From Christensenella massiliensis (lineage in GTDB: Bacteria > Bacillota > Clostridia > Christensenellales > Christensenellaceae): a stretch of 64,000 nt of DNA. The stretch covers positions 558,001 through 622,000 of the forward strand of contig LT700187.1 in NCBI GenBank assembly GCA_900155415.1. Reading direction: 5' to 3'. Each line of letters begins with the position of its first letter. Position 1 is the first letter of the stretch. Below are positions 1-9,481 of the stretch, one piece after another. The notes beneath the pieces were generated by a model, which was not told the origin of the DNA, searched no databases, and saw nothing but the letters and a program-made list of their open reading frames with translations. The translations under genes were made by a program, and so were the position numbers.

Positions 1-106
1 GGTAGCCTGCATCTAAATATCCCTCTACCAGATAGTGTGCCGGGATACGCGAACACGGGCTTACCTCGCTTGTATGACAATGCGTCTCCGCCTGATAACA
101 TTTCAC
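1..106 (-). CDS. PHP-domain protein, N-terminal fragment cut by window edge
   Basis: A minus-strand reading frame starts at GTG (106-104) and stays open to the window edge, giving 35 codons. An AAAGGA ribosome site lies about 10 bases upstream. The residues include ETHCHTSEVSPC and SRIPAHYL. A His-x-His motif followed by TSEVSPC is typical of the start of PHP-family metal-dependent phosphoesterases, where the two histidines bind metal. The substrate cannot be told from this fragment. The gene is divergent from lplA and shares its 120-bp upstream region. The family call rests only on this short N-terminus. Confidence 0.6.
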   Translation of the reverse strand, partial: MKCYQAETHCHTSEVSPCSRIPAHYLVEGYLDAGY

Positions 107-167
107 GCTGTTTTCCGTCCTTTCTTTCTTATCATAATATAAAGCTGTGCCGGACGCAACGGCAAGC

Positions 168-196
168 TTGCGCGATATTCACTTTTTTTCTATAAT
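168..196 (+). promoter_or_regulatory. Predicted sigma-A promoter of lplA
   Basis: TTGCGC (168-173) and TATAAT (191-196) are separated by 17 bases, about 30 bases upstream of the lplA ribosome site. The region also holds A+T-rich -10-like sequence for the divergent PHP gene. This is a sequence match only. Confidence 0.6.
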
Positions 197-228
197 TATA
201 TTATAGGGAACAAAAAAAGGAGAGCTTT

Positions 229-1221
229 ATGCAAAACAAGCAATATTTTTATGTATCGGACAGCAACGACCCGCACCGCACACTTGCCGTAGAGGAATAT
301 ATCCTTTCGCACATCAAGCCGGAGGAGGTCGTACTTTATTTATATACGCATTCCGACTCCGTCATTATCGGGAAAAACCAAAATGCTTGGGGAGAATGCA
401 GGCATGAAAAGCTGGAGCGGGACGGCGGGAAGCTTGCGCGGCGCATTTCGGGCGGCGGCGCTGTCTTTCACGATCTTGGGAATCTCAATTTTTCATTCAT
501 CGCTTCTAAGGAACGCTATGACCTTCACCGCCAGCTGAAGGTGATGCTGGATGCTGCACGTATGTTCGGTATAGACGCCGCATTTTCCGGCAGGAATGAT
601 ATTCTGGCGGATGGGCGGAAATTTTCGGGCAACGCATTCTGCATGCGCAAAAACGGCGCGTTCCACCATGGAACCATCCTGATCGATTCCGATATGGGAA
701 AGCTTTCGGGATATCTTGCCGTACCTAAGGACAAAATAGAATCCAAGGGCATCGCATCTGTCCGCTCCCGGGTGGTGAATCTTGCGGAGCTGAATCCGGA
801 GATCACACCCGCCAAAATGACGGAGGCCCTGAAAAAAGCCTTTTCCGCCGAATACGGACAAACGCAGGATTATCCGTTTACACAGACGGCATGGAGCGAG
901 ATCGCGGCCATCGAAAAACGCAACGCAAGCTGGGAATGGATCTTTGGGGAATCCCCGAAATTTGACATCACGATCAAAACGCGTTTCCCGTGGGGGGGCG
1001 TCGAACTGCTTCTCTCTACAAAGGACGGCAGGATCACGGACGCAAAGCTCTATTCCGATGCGATGGATGCGGACTTCATCGCAGAGATCGCTCCTGCACT
1101 CCCGGGCTGTATATTCCGCAGCGCAGAGCTTGCAGAGCGGCTGCGTACACTGCCGCAAACAGAAGAGCATCAAAAAATAATCGAAGATATCGCACAATAT
1201 ATCGAACAGCAGGGATATTGA
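229..1221 (+). CDS. lplA: Lipoate-protein ligase A
   Basis: This 330-residue protein has the size and layout of bacterial LplA. It attaches free lipoate, through lipoyl-AMP, to a lysine of E2 or GcvH proteins in the cytoplasm. The N-terminal catalytic domain carries the signature RRISGGGAVFHDLGNLNFS at about residues 71-89. It is followed by the FSGNAF and HHGTIL segments that line the lipoyl-adenylate pocket, and by a smaller C-terminal domain from about residue 240. The start is supported by AAAGGAGAG spaced 6-7 bases from ATG. No lipoate-dependent enzyme lies next to it. It is transcribed alone between its own promoter and a terminator. Confidence 0.93.
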   Translation: MQNKQYFYVSDSNDPHRTLAVEEYILSHIKPEEVVLYLYTHSDSVIIGKNQNAWGECRHEKLERDGGKLARRISGGGAVFHDLGNLNFSFIASKERYDLHRQLKVMLDAARMFGIDAAFSGRNDILADGRKFSGNAFCMRKNGAFHHGTILIDSDMGKLSGYLAVPKDKIESKGIASVRSRVVNLAELNPEITPAKMTEALKKAFSAEYGQTQDYPFTQTAWSEIAAIEKRNASWEWIFGESPKFDITIKTRFPWGGVELLLSTKDGRITDAKLYSDAMDADFIAEIAPALPGCIFRSAELAERLRTLPQTEEHQKIIEDIAQYIEQQGY

Positions 1222-1237
1222 CGGCAGACTATCATCT

Positions 1238-1265
1238 AAAAAAAGAGGCGGCTGCCTCTTTTTTT
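1238..1265. terminator. Bidirectional intrinsic terminator between lplA and the ATPase gene
   Basis: A hairpin with arms AAAGAGGC and GCCTCTTT and a 4-base loop is flanked by A-tracts and T-tracts on both sides. It can therefore end transcription from lplA (plus) and from the converging addBA operon (minus). The stop codon of the minus-strand ATPase gene lies inside the T-tract. Confidence 0.85.
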
Positions 1266-2013
1266 ATTCCGTTTCGTCCGGCCCCAGCAATTCCCCGAGC
1301 ATACGCTGCGGCTGGTCTAAAAAACGTTTGGTGATAAAATAGTGTTCCGTTTGCTCATAGGGCGTTTTATGGACGCCCGATCCGTCGAACACGAAAATGT
1401 CCGCATTCGGGTAGGCCATCAAAATCGGCGAATGTGTTGCGATGATGAACTGAGAGTTTTGCCGTACCAGACTGTGGAGCAGGGAAAGCAGAGCCATCTG
1501 GCGCGCGGGCGAAAGCGCCGCCTCCGGCTCGTCGAGGAGGTAAAGGCCGTTTCCCCAAAACCGGTTTTGTATAAGCGCCATAAAGCTTTCCCCGTGCGAC
1601 TGGGCGTGGAGGGAAGCGCCGCCATAGGAATCATACAGACCCTCGCGCGCCTCTTCCATTTCATCTACATTGGAGGCAACGTTATAAAAGCTCTCCGCGC
1701 GCAGAAAAAAGCCGTCTCGTGCAAAGGGGATCCCGCGGGAGATGCGCAGATATTCGTGCAGCTTCGAATGCGTATCGCGCGACGAAAAATTGAAGTTTTT
1801 CGAGCCGCCCTCCGCATTGAAGCCGCTCGCCACCGCCACTCCTTCCAGAAACGTTGATTTTCCGGAGCCGTTTTCTCCTACCAGGAAAGTGACCGGCTTT
1901 GATAATTCGATCGTTTTTAATCTGCGGATCGCCGGGATAGACCACAGGTAGGAGCGCTTTATTTCTTCTTTTTTATCTGCGCGCAGTGAGACCTGCCTGA
2001 TGTACGCCGTCAT
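1264..2013 (-). CDS. ABC/SMC-like AAA family ATPase, function unknown
   Basis: This 249-residue soluble protein has all the ABC-type ATPase motifs: Walker A GENGSGKST near residue 45, a signature-like SHGESF near 140, Walker B LYLLDEPEAAL near 160, and the switch histidine in ATHSP near 195. It belongs to the small predicted ATP-binding proteins resembling COG3910/COG4637-type overcoming-lysogenization or SMC-like ATPases. It has no transmembrane segment and no partner permease, so transport is unlikely. I chose the ATG at 2013 because it overlaps the previous gene's stop in an ATGA arrangement; the longer frame upstream has no support. It is the last gene of the addB-addA operon, which suggests a link to DNA, but that is inference. 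Confidence 0.75.
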   Translation of the reverse strand: MTAYIRQVSLRADKKEEIKRSYLWSIPAIRRLKTIELSKPVTFLVGENGSGKSTFLEGVAVASGFNAEGGSKNFNFSSRDTHSKLHEYLRISRGIPFARDGFFLRAESFYNVASNVDEMEEAREGLYDSYGGASLHAQSHGESFMALIQNRFWGNGLYLLDEPEAALSPARQMALLSLLHSLVRQNSQFIIATHSPILMAYPNADIFVFDGSGVHKTPYEQTEHYFITKRFLDQPQRMLGELLGPDETE

Positions 2014-2717
2014 AGTCTCATGAACGCTACAATAACAGTCAATGCCCATGAGGCGGCAGAAAGCACGATGGCAATGATCCCAAGAATAAACCCTGCCGTT
2101 GCCATGCCGCCTGCCGGAGAACACCTCCCTTTCATTCCGCTCAGAATCGCGATCACACCGCATACGATGCCGGCGATCGGAATCAATAACCCCAACAAGC
2201 CGACGAGGCCCATAACCAGCGCCAGTACAGCGCTTCCCTGCGTACTATGCACGATGACCGGAACCGGCTGCTGCGGCTCCGGGCCTGCCGCCTGTATCTT
2301 GCCGCAGGAGGGAGCGGCCTGTTCTCCGCATGACATCTGCGGCTGCATGTGCGGAGGCTGCTGCGTACCGTTTACCATTTGCGGCTGCTGAAGCAGACCG
2401 ATAAGCTGCTGTACCGTTCCGCGGAACAGCTCTTTTACCGCAAAGCCCCATGCGCCCGTAAGGTCCATCTCTTTGCCATATACGCCCGGCAGCCAAACGG
2501 TCCGCAGCCATGCTTCGAGATGGACCCTTCCGTCTTTGAATTCCAGCTTCATGAACCGCGGAGCTGCAAGCGCGCCCATTCCTTTTCTCCAGACATTTTC
2601 TCCTTTAAAGCTTACATATTGAAAGCCTTCCTTTTGAAAGAAATCCTGTGCTACAAAAGCAATAAACCGGTCCGCATCCGGACGCGTCACTATAAAATCC
2701 GCTGTAAATCTCGCCAT
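2010..2717 (-). CDS. DUF4190-like membrane protein
   Basis: This 235-residue protein is of unknown function. The N-terminal 100 residues look like a soluble alpha/beta domain (FTADFIVTRPDADRF). A Gln/Pro/Ala-rich linker follows at about 110-160, then two C-terminal membrane helices separated by a short SGMKG loop, as in DUF4190 proteins. The start at 2717 is preferred over the ATG 15 bases upstream because AGGA lies 8 bases before it. The gene begins 28 bases after addA stops, and its stop overlaps the ATG of the downstream ATPase gene, so the three are probably co-transcribed and translationally coupled. Confidence 0.7.
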   Translation of the reverse strand: MARFTADFIVTRPDADRFIAFVAQDFFQKEGFQYVSFKGENVWRKGMGALAAPRFMKLEFKDGRVHLEAWLRTVWLPGVYGKEMDLTGAWGFAVKELFRGTVQQLIGLLQQPQMVNGTQQPPHMQPQMSCGEQAAPSCGKIQAAGPEPQQPVPVIVHSTQGSAVLALVMGLVGLLGLLIPIAGIVCGVIAILSGMKGRCSPAGGMATAGFILGIIAIVLSAASWALTVIVAFMRL

Positions 2718-2745
2718 TTGCTTTTTCCTCATTCCATTGTGCCGA

Positions 2746-5700
2746 TCATACCTTTACGCATTCCTGCATACGCAGAAAATACAAATATCTTTCTTTGACG
2801 GGTATCCCCGTTATTTCAGCAAGAGCGCGCGCATAGAGCGCAAGCTGTACTGCATAACCCTGTGCAGTCTGTGCCAGCGTCTCCTTTGTCACACGGTCTG
2901 TTTTATAGTCCACGAGCACCCACCCGTCCTCCAAAAACGCCAGATCTAAAATCCCCTGTACCAGCATCGTTCCGCTGCCCTCATAGCCGATACTGTCCGC
3001 CTCTACCTCCAAATTGAAGGGCTGCTCGCGCAGCACCCGCTTTGCATTCCGCAGGCGGACATACAACGGCGTTTTCAGAAAGCCATCGATCCATTCCCTG
3101 TTTTTGAGCACAGCGCTGTGCTCCTGCTTTGTAAGAAGCTTGTTCCCAAGCATGCGTTCCGCCGCCTGCACGGCGTCTCCTCCGGTACAGACAACGTGCT
3201 CCATCACGCTGTGTATGAGCGTACCGAGGCGTGCACCTGTGATCTCCTCCCCATCGTCCGGAAGCACGGGCCGCAAAAAGCGCCGTATGTTTTGCGCCTG
3301 CTTTACCGCACTCACCGATACCTTTGCCGGAACGGCAGCCGTCTTTTCCGCGCTCAAAAGCTCCGCACGGGCGGACAGCCCGCGCAGCCGTTCAAGCTCT
3401 TTTTGCATATCGGGCAGAACCTGCTCTTCCGTCTGCTCCGTTCCTCCGCATACTTTCACCGGTATCAGCCCGTCCTGATTGGCGGCGGCGATCCAATCCA
3501 GCATCGACCGCGCCTCCTCATAATTCCCCACATCGTGTATCAGCTGCCACCGCGCACGCGCACGCTCCAGATCGCTTACACTGCCTGCAAGAACCAGCTT
3601 TTCCCGCGCGCGCGTCATTGCCACATAGAGAACACGCAGTTCCTCGGACAGATATTCACGCCGGATCTGCCGTTTTGCGAGTTCCAGCTCCGCAGTCTCT
3701 TTCCGTACGAATGCTTCTTCATCGATATATTGCGTGACCAAGCCAAAATCTGCATGGATGAGCATCCTGTTCCGGAAATCCTGCACGGTAAGCGCGCGTT
3801 CCAGCCCCGCGATATAAACGATTGGATATTCCAGCCCCTTCGACGCGTGTATCGTCGTGATATGCACGCAGTCCGCATCGCCCGTGTGCACCGCTGCTTT
3901 CAGATATGCGCCGTTTTTCCGTTTGATCTCCCGCAGCGCCTGCAGCAACAGGTACAGGCTGTTTTCCTGTGCCGCGAGCTCCGACGCCATTGCGATAAAT
4001 TGTGCGAATACGCCCTGCTTCATGCCTCCGCCCGGCACACAGGCAAGATAGGTCTCAAAATCCGTCTCCTGTACGGCCCGCGCAAGAAATTCCGGCAGAG
4101 AAAGCGCCGCCGCGCAGGTACGCAGAAATTTCATTTTCGCATAGAACGTACGCAGCCTGCGCGCCGTTTCGTCCTTTTCCTCTCTGGCGTAACGGTCCGC
4201 GCTTCGATAGAACGGTTCCCTTTCCTTGCCGCACGCGATCCGTATCCGTGCGAAATCTTCTTCGTCCATCCCTCCGATGTATGAACGCAGAACCGAAAGC
4301 AGGGGAACATCCTGACAGGGATTATCCGTCAGACGAAGCACATTCATAAAAAGCTCTATCTCCCGGATATCCCGCGCCTGTTCCACATCCACCGCGCAGG
4401 GGATCCCCCTCTGGTCGAGCTCGGATTTCAGCTGGTAAATAAGCTCGCTGCGCGAGCGGAGCAGCACCGCGATATCGCCGCAGGCCACGGCCCTTTGTTT
4501 GCCCGTTTGTTTATCTGCGACCGTTCCGGAAAGCTCGCGTGCAATTTCCGCAGCAAGTATCCCTGCCTGTTTGCTATGCCGGTTCCCGGCACGTTCTCCG
4601 TCTGTTCCCGCGCACAGCAAAAGACGCGCCTCCCCGCCTGCCGTACTGCCGCGCAGACGCTCATTCTCATCGTAGCAGACCTCGCCAAGCTCCTCGCACA
4701 TGACCCGCTCCATAATGCCGTTTACCGCGTCGATCACGCCCCTCCGGCTGCGGAAATTATCGTTCATCAGGATAAGCTCGCCGCTCGCCGCGCCCGTACG
4801 GAATTCCTGCGCCTTTTCCCGGAAGATCATAGGATCGGCCAGACGGAATTTATAGATGCTCTGCTTGATATCTCCCACCATGAACAGGCTGCCGCCGCCC
4901 GAGACGGCGCGCACGATCTCTTCCTGAACGGGATTCGTGTCCTGATATTCGTCTACAAAAACATGCCGGTATGTATCCGTATACATGCCCCGTACCGCGC
5001 CGTCGGAAAGCGCGCGGAGGGCAAAATGCTCCATATCAGCATAATCAAGCACATTCGTTTCCTCTTTATTCCGTGCATACCGTTCGTGGAACGCACGAAC
5101 GAGCCTCATCATGGCGCGTACGTCCGGCTGCGTATGCGTGAGCTCCTGCTCTGCCCGCTGCAAAAACGGCTGCCGCGCTTTTTCGAGGGCCTCCTTCAGC
5201 TTTTTTCGCGCTTCCTTATACATGCCTTGAATGCGTTCTTTTCGTTCCTCCGCCATTCCCCGCACGATATTCGGCAGCTTGGCATCTCCGTAGCGCGCAA
5301 AAAAATCCTGCGCGCCGCTTCTCCTTGCATATTCCCGCATTTCCCGCAGCATAGCGGCGCATGCCTCGTCCTGTGCAAACTGTTTTTCTTCCGTGCCGCG
5401 CGAGACTGCCGCTGCGGCCGCGATCCACCGTTCAGCCTGAGCGATACAGTCCGTTATGCTTTCCTTGTGTCTTTCTTCCAGCCATGCAATATAGGCCGGG
5501 CCATTCTTGTTCTCGGACCATTCCGCCCATCCGAACGGATCCGGCCTGCTCATCAGATAATCATAGATGCGGAACAGATAGTCTGCAAGGGTCCGGTCGT
5601 CGCTCCTTCGCGTATACCGCGCGAGCAGCCGCAGAAAATCTGCATTTTCTTCTTCATACAGGTCGTCAAACAGTGCGCGGGCGGCCTCAGACTTCATGCG

Positions 5701-6081
5701 GTTCATCCCGCCCTCATCCAGAATGCGCATACCCGGCGAAAGGCCGAGAAGCGCATAATTCTGCCGCACCACCTTTCCGCAGAAGCTGTGGAATGTGGAA
5801 ATATCCGCCGCCGCGACGAATTCCGCCTGCATGTAAAGCCGTCCGTTCCCTGTCCTGACGGCTTTTCCCCGCAATTCCCGCGCGATGCGCTGGCGCATCT
5901 CCGCCGCTGCCGCATTCGTAAAAGTCATGACGAGCATCGCCCGTATGTCTTCTCCGCTTTCAACAAGGCGCGCCACGCGCTTTGCCAGAACGCTCGTTTT
6001 TCCGCTTCCCGCCGCAGCGGACACCAATACGTTCTCCGTTTGCGTCTCAACGGCCTGCGCCTGTGTTTCCGTCAGCTTCAA
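2746..6081 (-). CDS. addA: AddA, ATP-dependent helicase/nuclease subunit A
   Basis: AddA is the UvrD-type helicase and 5'-strand nuclease half of AddAB, which resects double-strand breaks and loads RecA. Visible motifs are Walker A AAAGSGKTS near residue 22, VFVDEYQDTNPVQ (helicase motif II), GDIKQSIYKFR (motif III), LHAS/HASKGLEYP, VAMTRAREKL (motif VI), and the C-terminal nuclease motif WVLVDYKTD. From the TTG at 6081 it is 1,111 residues, slightly shorter than many homologues. I chose this TTG because AAAGGAGG lies 10 bases before it and the N-terminus then matches the family. An ATG at 6156 would add 25 basic residues with no clear ribosome site. The chosen start overlaps the end of addB by 35 bases. 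Confidence 0.93.
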   Translation of the reverse strand: MKLTETQAQAVETQTENVLVSAAAGSGKTSVLAKRVARLVESGEDIRAMLVMTFTNAAAAEMRQRIARELRGKAVRTGNGRLYMQAEFVAAADISTFHSFCGKVVRQNYALLGLSPGMRILDEGGMNRMKSEAARALFDDLYEEENADFLRLLARYTRRSDDRTLADYLFRIYDYLMSRPDPFGWAEWSENKNGPAYIAWLEERHKESITDCIAQAERWIAAAAAVSRGTEEKQFAQDEACAAMLREMREYARRSGAQDFFARYGDAKLPNIVRGMAEERKERIQGMYKEARKKLKEALEKARQPFLQRAEQELTHTQPDVRAMMRLVRAFHERYARNKEETNVLDYADMEHFALRALSDGAVRGMYTDTYRHVFVDEYQDTNPVQEEIVRAVSGGGSLFMVGDIKQSIYKFRLADPMIFREKAQEFRTGAASGELILMNDNFRSRRGVIDAVNGIMERVMCEELGEVCYDENERLRGSTAGGEARLLLCAGTDGERAGNRHSKQAGILAAEIARELSGTVADKQTGKQRAVACGDIAVLLRSRSELIYQLKSELDQRGIPCAVDVEQARDIREIELFMNVLRLTDNPCQDVPLLSVLRSYIGGMDEEDFARIRIACGKEREPFYRSADRYAREEKDETARRLRTFYAKMKFLRTCAAALSLPEFLARAVQETDFETYLACVPGGGMKQGVFAQFIAMASELAAQENSLYLLLQALREIKRKNGAYLKAAVHTGDADCVHITTIHASKGLEYPIVYIAGLERALTVQDFRNRMLIHADFGLVTQYIDEEAFVRKETAELELAKRQIRREYLSEELRVLYVAMTRAREKLVLAGSVSDLERARARWQLIHDVGNYEEARSMLDWIAAANQDGLIPVKVCGGTEQTEEQVLPDMQKELERLRGLSARAELLSAEKTAAVPAKVSVSAVKQAQNIRRFLRPVLPDDGEEITGARLGTLIHSVMEHVVCTGGDAVQAAERMLGNKLLTKQEHSAVLKNREWIDGFLKTPLYVRLRNAKRVLREQPFNLEVEADSIGYEGSGTMLVQGILDLAFLEDGWVLVDYKTDRVTKETLAQTAQGYAVQLALYARALAEITGIPVKERYLYFLRMQECVKV

Positions 6082-9000
6082 GAGCTCCTGCCCTCCTTTC
6101 CCTTTCTGAAACGGACCCGTCCGTTTTTTCTGTCTGCGGACACCGCGTTTCGCCATTCAACAGCTCTTCCCGCTCTACCGGCTCTATCCCGCGCGGACGG
6201 TTCCCCGGATACGCTTCATCAAACATGCATATCCCCGAAAACTCGCAGTAGTCACAGCCGGTCTTTCCGTCCAGACGGTAGGGGCTGATCTGCGTATTGC
6301 CCGCTTTCATCTCCTGCACGGCCTCCTCGGCCAGCCGTTCCGAAAACGCGAGAAGCTTTTCTATTTCCTCCTGTGAGAACATCCTGTCCTTGCCCGCTCC
6401 CTTGATGCCGCCGTCTTTTTTTCTGGCGAGTGCGATCGTAAGCACGACGTCTCCCGAGCCGCCGTACAGCTTCTGTGCGGTCTCAAAATCCACGCCGCAT
6501 ACGCCCTCCATTTCGAAATCCTCCTCCGGCGTTTTTTCCGCTTCTTCAAAAGCCGGAAGATGAATCCTGAAATAATTGGCTCCGGCGAACTCCGCGTCTG
6601 CGCCGAGCAGCTCTGCCGCCGCCATGATATAGACCATCAGCTGCAGAGACAGGCCGCCAGCAAGCTCCCGCATGGAGAAATGAGGCGTTCCCGTTTTATA
6701 ATCCACGATCTCGTAATATGTCTTGCCATCGAGCTGTGCCGTATCGATCCGGTCGATCTTCCCGGTGAGCGTAAGCCCGTCCGAAAGCTTCTTTTCAAAC
6801 CTGCATTCCGTTTCGTACGGCTGCAGGGCAGACCGGCCCGCCTGCAGGCGGATCGCCCGCGCAGCGAGGCGCGTCTCCCGCTCGATCGCGCGGAGCACAT
6901 TTTCGTTATGCTTGTTCAGCGTATACTTCTCCTGCTCTGCGCGCGCCTGCTTTGTGCTCTGCACGATATATTCCTCAAATCGTTCCTCCGGGAGCTCGTT
7001 CCAGCGCTTTCCGCTCTCTTTGATCCTGTTTGTCAAAAGCTCAAGCAGCCTGTGCGCGTAATTTCCTACGTCAAGCGGATCGATCGTATATTCCCGCGGC
7101 GGCGTCACTCCGAGCCCATAGCCGATAAAATGCTTATATGGGCATTCGTAATACTGCTCCAGCCTGCTGGCGCTTCCTTTGATCTCGCGGTACAGCGCAG
7201 ACGCCGTTTCCGGCGAAAGCCGTTTCGCAGCGTTCGCGTTCTGGGTTCCCCAAAGGATCGCGCGCAGCCGCGCGGGGAATTCTTTGTCGTTCAATACCGT
7301 GGAAACCGTTTCTTCCGGGCAGGAAAGCCCCTGCCCGCTTCCGAGGGAGCGCAGGGCCTGCGCCGTTTTAAGATAAGCATTCTGCTTCAGCCGCAGCGCC
7401 CATCGGCCCGCTTCCGTCTCGCCTATTTCCGCAAACAGACTGTGCAGTTTATCTACGAGCGGCGATGGTTTTTCTTTTCCGTCGTCTACATAGCTTAAAA
7501 AAAGCTTCTCCTCCGGGCGGGTAAAAATTTTCAAAACTGCCAGCTTCTGTTTCTCCACATTGCCTGTAAACAGGAGCCCCGCAGTCTGCGACAGCAAAAG
7601 CTCGCGTTCATGGTCCGCAAGGATATCCGAGCTTTGCCCGTAGTCCGGCAGAATGCCGTCGTTAAGACCGAGGACAAATACGGCCTTGACGTCCCCCAGC
7701 CGGATATAGGAGACCTCCCCTGCCGCGATCTCGTCCGCACCCGGCGGGATCACGCCGATCCTCCGCGCTTTGAGCCCCGTTCTGATCAGTCCTAAAAGCT
7801 GCGTTTTTTTCATGGGGCGTTCCCCCAATATTTCTTTTGCCTGTGCAAGAATGCGCAGCGTTTTTTCCAGCACCTGCGCGCTGTATTCCGCACTTTCCGA
7901 AAGCCCCGCAGCCTCCGCGGCCCTTATCTGCTGCGTCAGCTTTTCCGCCGTGTTCCGTTCTTCCATGTAGGCAAGCAGGCAGTCGATCATGCCGCCCGCT
8001 GTTTCTTCCCTCCGCGCGGCCTCCCTCATTCTCAGAATAGGCTCCATCAGCACGGCGCGTGCGCGCTCCGCGGCCTCATCCCGGAATGGGAATGTGAACG
8101 CAAAGCCGTCCCGCACATTGGAAAATACATAATTTTCAAGAGCGTACATTTCTCGCTCCGCAATGCCGCACAGCCCGGTCTTGGCGTGGGCGAGCAGCGT
8201 GTCTTTTTTCAGCCTGCCCTGCATGAGCTCGATCGCCGTCAGAAGAAAGGTGCTCATCGCGCATTGGTCGAGCGTCCTCCTTTCCCCGGCAAAGCAGGGA
8301 ATCCCCGCCTGACCGAACACTCGTGCCACCGCAGACCTGTAACGCTCCGCGCTTCCATATACGACCGCCATATCACGGTAATCATAACCGCATTTTTGTT
8401 TCATCCATACCGCCTGTGCGCATACCGCGCGCACCTCCTCTTCTATGCCCGGGGCGCGCATCAGGCGCACATCTTTTGCCCGTCCTCTTTTTTCGGCCGG
8501 ATAGGCGTAAAGATTCTTTTCGATGTGCAGGATATCCGGCGATGCCGCTTTGTCCTCCGTCACGATTTCTGTTTCAAGCCCCAGCTTCATCGCATCCACA
8601 AGAAATTTTTCCCGGTTTTCCGTGCAGATATCATACACCTCGCCGTCCGGGCCGCTGGGCGCATAGTAAAAAGACATGACCGTATCCTGCGCCGTGTGCA
8701 TCAGCGCCTTCATGAACCGCACGGTCTGCGCATTATAGATATCAAAGCCGTGTATCACAAGATGCGCGCGCCGGATGAAATCCGCCTGCGGGATATGGCC
8801 GATCACAAGGTCTATCTTATCCTCCGTATCGAAAAGCCCGGCTGCCGCCGCATTGAAGCGTTCATACAAATGTGCGATATCCTGCATCTTTTCCCGCGTG
8901 CCCCGATATTCCGTCTCGATGCCGCGCAGCATCTCCGGCGTGATATCGAGCGTCTTTAATTCTGCAATCAGCTCCGCAAGCTGCATGGGAAAATCACTCT

Positions 9001-9343
9001 TGCCCGCACACCGCGAAAGCGCCGACAGATCGGCCGCCTCCTCATCCAATATCGCGCGCAGCAGCATGCTTTTGCCCGCTGAATCGATCGAAGGCACCGT
9101 TCTTCCATACACGCTTTCGAGGACGCGGTCGCAGAGCTTCGCCGGGCTTTGGACACATACGCCCATCAGCCCCTTGACCCCAAGCGCTTTCATCAGCTGC
9201 TTTTCCGCAATATAGGTAGCCTGCGGCGGCACGACGACAAGCACCTCCGCAAGCGGGTCATTCCCCGCAATATCTTTTATTCTTTCCATCACCCGTTCGT
9301 CCCGCCGCGATGCGGTCCGTCCGAGAATAAAGGTCACGCTCAT
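6047..9343 (-). CDS. addB: AddB, ATP-dependent helicase/nuclease subunit B
   Basis: This 1,098-residue protein is the partner of AddA. It begins FILGRTASRRDE, an N-terminal nucleotide-binding region with the loop degenerate relative to classic Walker A. It ends in a RecB-type nuclease domain with GKIDRID and EIVDYKTGTPHFSM. An Fe-S cluster is supported by one cysteine before the nuclease domain (QYYECPYKHF) and a cluster at the C-terminus (CDYCEFSGIC), the AddB arrangement. It is the first gene of the operon and its end overlaps addA. A TATAAT with an extended TGn lies 34 bases upstream of its ATG. Confidence 0.93.
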   Translation of the reverse strand: MSVTFILGRTASRRDERVMERIKDIAGNDPLAEVLVVVPPQATYIAEKQLMKALGVKGLMGVCVQSPAKLCDRVLESVYGRTVPSIDSAGKSMLLRAILDEEAADLSALSRCAGKSDFPMQLAELIAELKTLDITPEMLRGIETEYRGTREKMQDIAHLYERFNAAAAGLFDTEDKIDLVIGHIPQADFIRRAHLVIHGFDIYNAQTVRFMKALMHTAQDTVMSFYYAPSGPDGEVYDICTENREKFLVDAMKLGLETEIVTEDKAASPDILHIEKNLYAYPAEKRGRAKDVRLMRAPGIEEEVRAVCAQAVWMKQKCGYDYRDMAVVYGSAERYRSAVARVFGQAGIPCFAGERRTLDQCAMSTFLLTAIELMQGRLKKDTLLAHAKTGLCGIAEREMYALENYVFSNVRDGFAFTFPFRDEAAERARAVLMEPILRMREAARREETAGGMIDCLLAYMEERNTAEKLTQQIRAAEAAGLSESAEYSAQVLEKTLRILAQAKEILGERPMKKTQLLGLIRTGLKARRIGVIPPGADEIAAGEVSYIRLGDVKAVFVLGLNDGILPDYGQSSDILADHERELLLSQTAGLLFTGNVEKQKLAVLKIFTRPEEKLFLSYVDDGKEKPSPLVDKLHSLFAEIGETEAGRWALRLKQNAYLKTAQALRSLGSGQGLSCPEETVSTVLNDKEFPARLRAILWGTQNANAAKRLSPETASALYREIKGSASRLEQYYECPYKHFIGYGLGVTPPREYTIDPLDVGNYAHRLLELLTNRIKESGKRWNELPEERFEEYIVQSTKQARAEQEKYTLNKHNENVLRAIERETRLAARAIRLQAGRSALQPYETECRFEKKLSDGLTLTGKIDRIDTAQLDGKTYYEIVDYKTGTPHFSMRELAGGLSLQLMVYIMAAAELLGADAEFAGANYFRIHLPAFEEAEKTPEEDFEMEGVCGVDFETAQKLYGGSGDVVLTIALARKKDGGIKGAGKDRMFSQEEIEKLLAFSERLAEEAVQEMKAGNTQISPYRLDGKTGCDYCEFSGICMFDEAYPGNRPRGIEPVEREELLNGETRCPQTEKTDGSVSERERRAGALEADGNTGAGR

Positions 9344-9376
9344 AAACGGTTTCCCCTGCCGCTGTCTTTTTTCTTT

Positions 9377-9382
9377 ATTATA
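9377..9382 (-). promoter_or_regulatory. Extended -10 promoter of the addBA operon
   Basis: TATAAT on the minus strand is preceded by TGA (an extended -10 TGn) and lies about 34 bases upstream of addB. No good -35 hexamer is seen at 16-18 bases, so only the -10 element is reported. Confidence 0.5.
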
Positions 9383-9430
9383 TCATGCGTCTGCCCCAAA
9401 TTTTGTATGAATCCGAAAAATTCAGGCAAC

Positions 9431-9464
9431 AAAAAAGGCTACCGCCTTTTGAGGCAATAGCCTT
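9431..9464 (-). terminator. Intrinsic terminator after the 77-residue protein gene
   Basis: On the minus strand, AAGGCTA pairs with TAGCCTT around an inner CCT/AGG pairing, followed directly by a T-run. It lies 18 bases beyond the stop of the small gene at 9482-9715. Confidence 0.8.
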
Positions 9465-9481
9465 GATGTTTCGTAAGGGGG

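Noticed and set aside
4495-6288. Long open frame on the plus strand opposite addA
   Set aside because: Cys/His/Arg-rich composition, no ribosome site and no family motif. It mirrors the codon pattern of addA.
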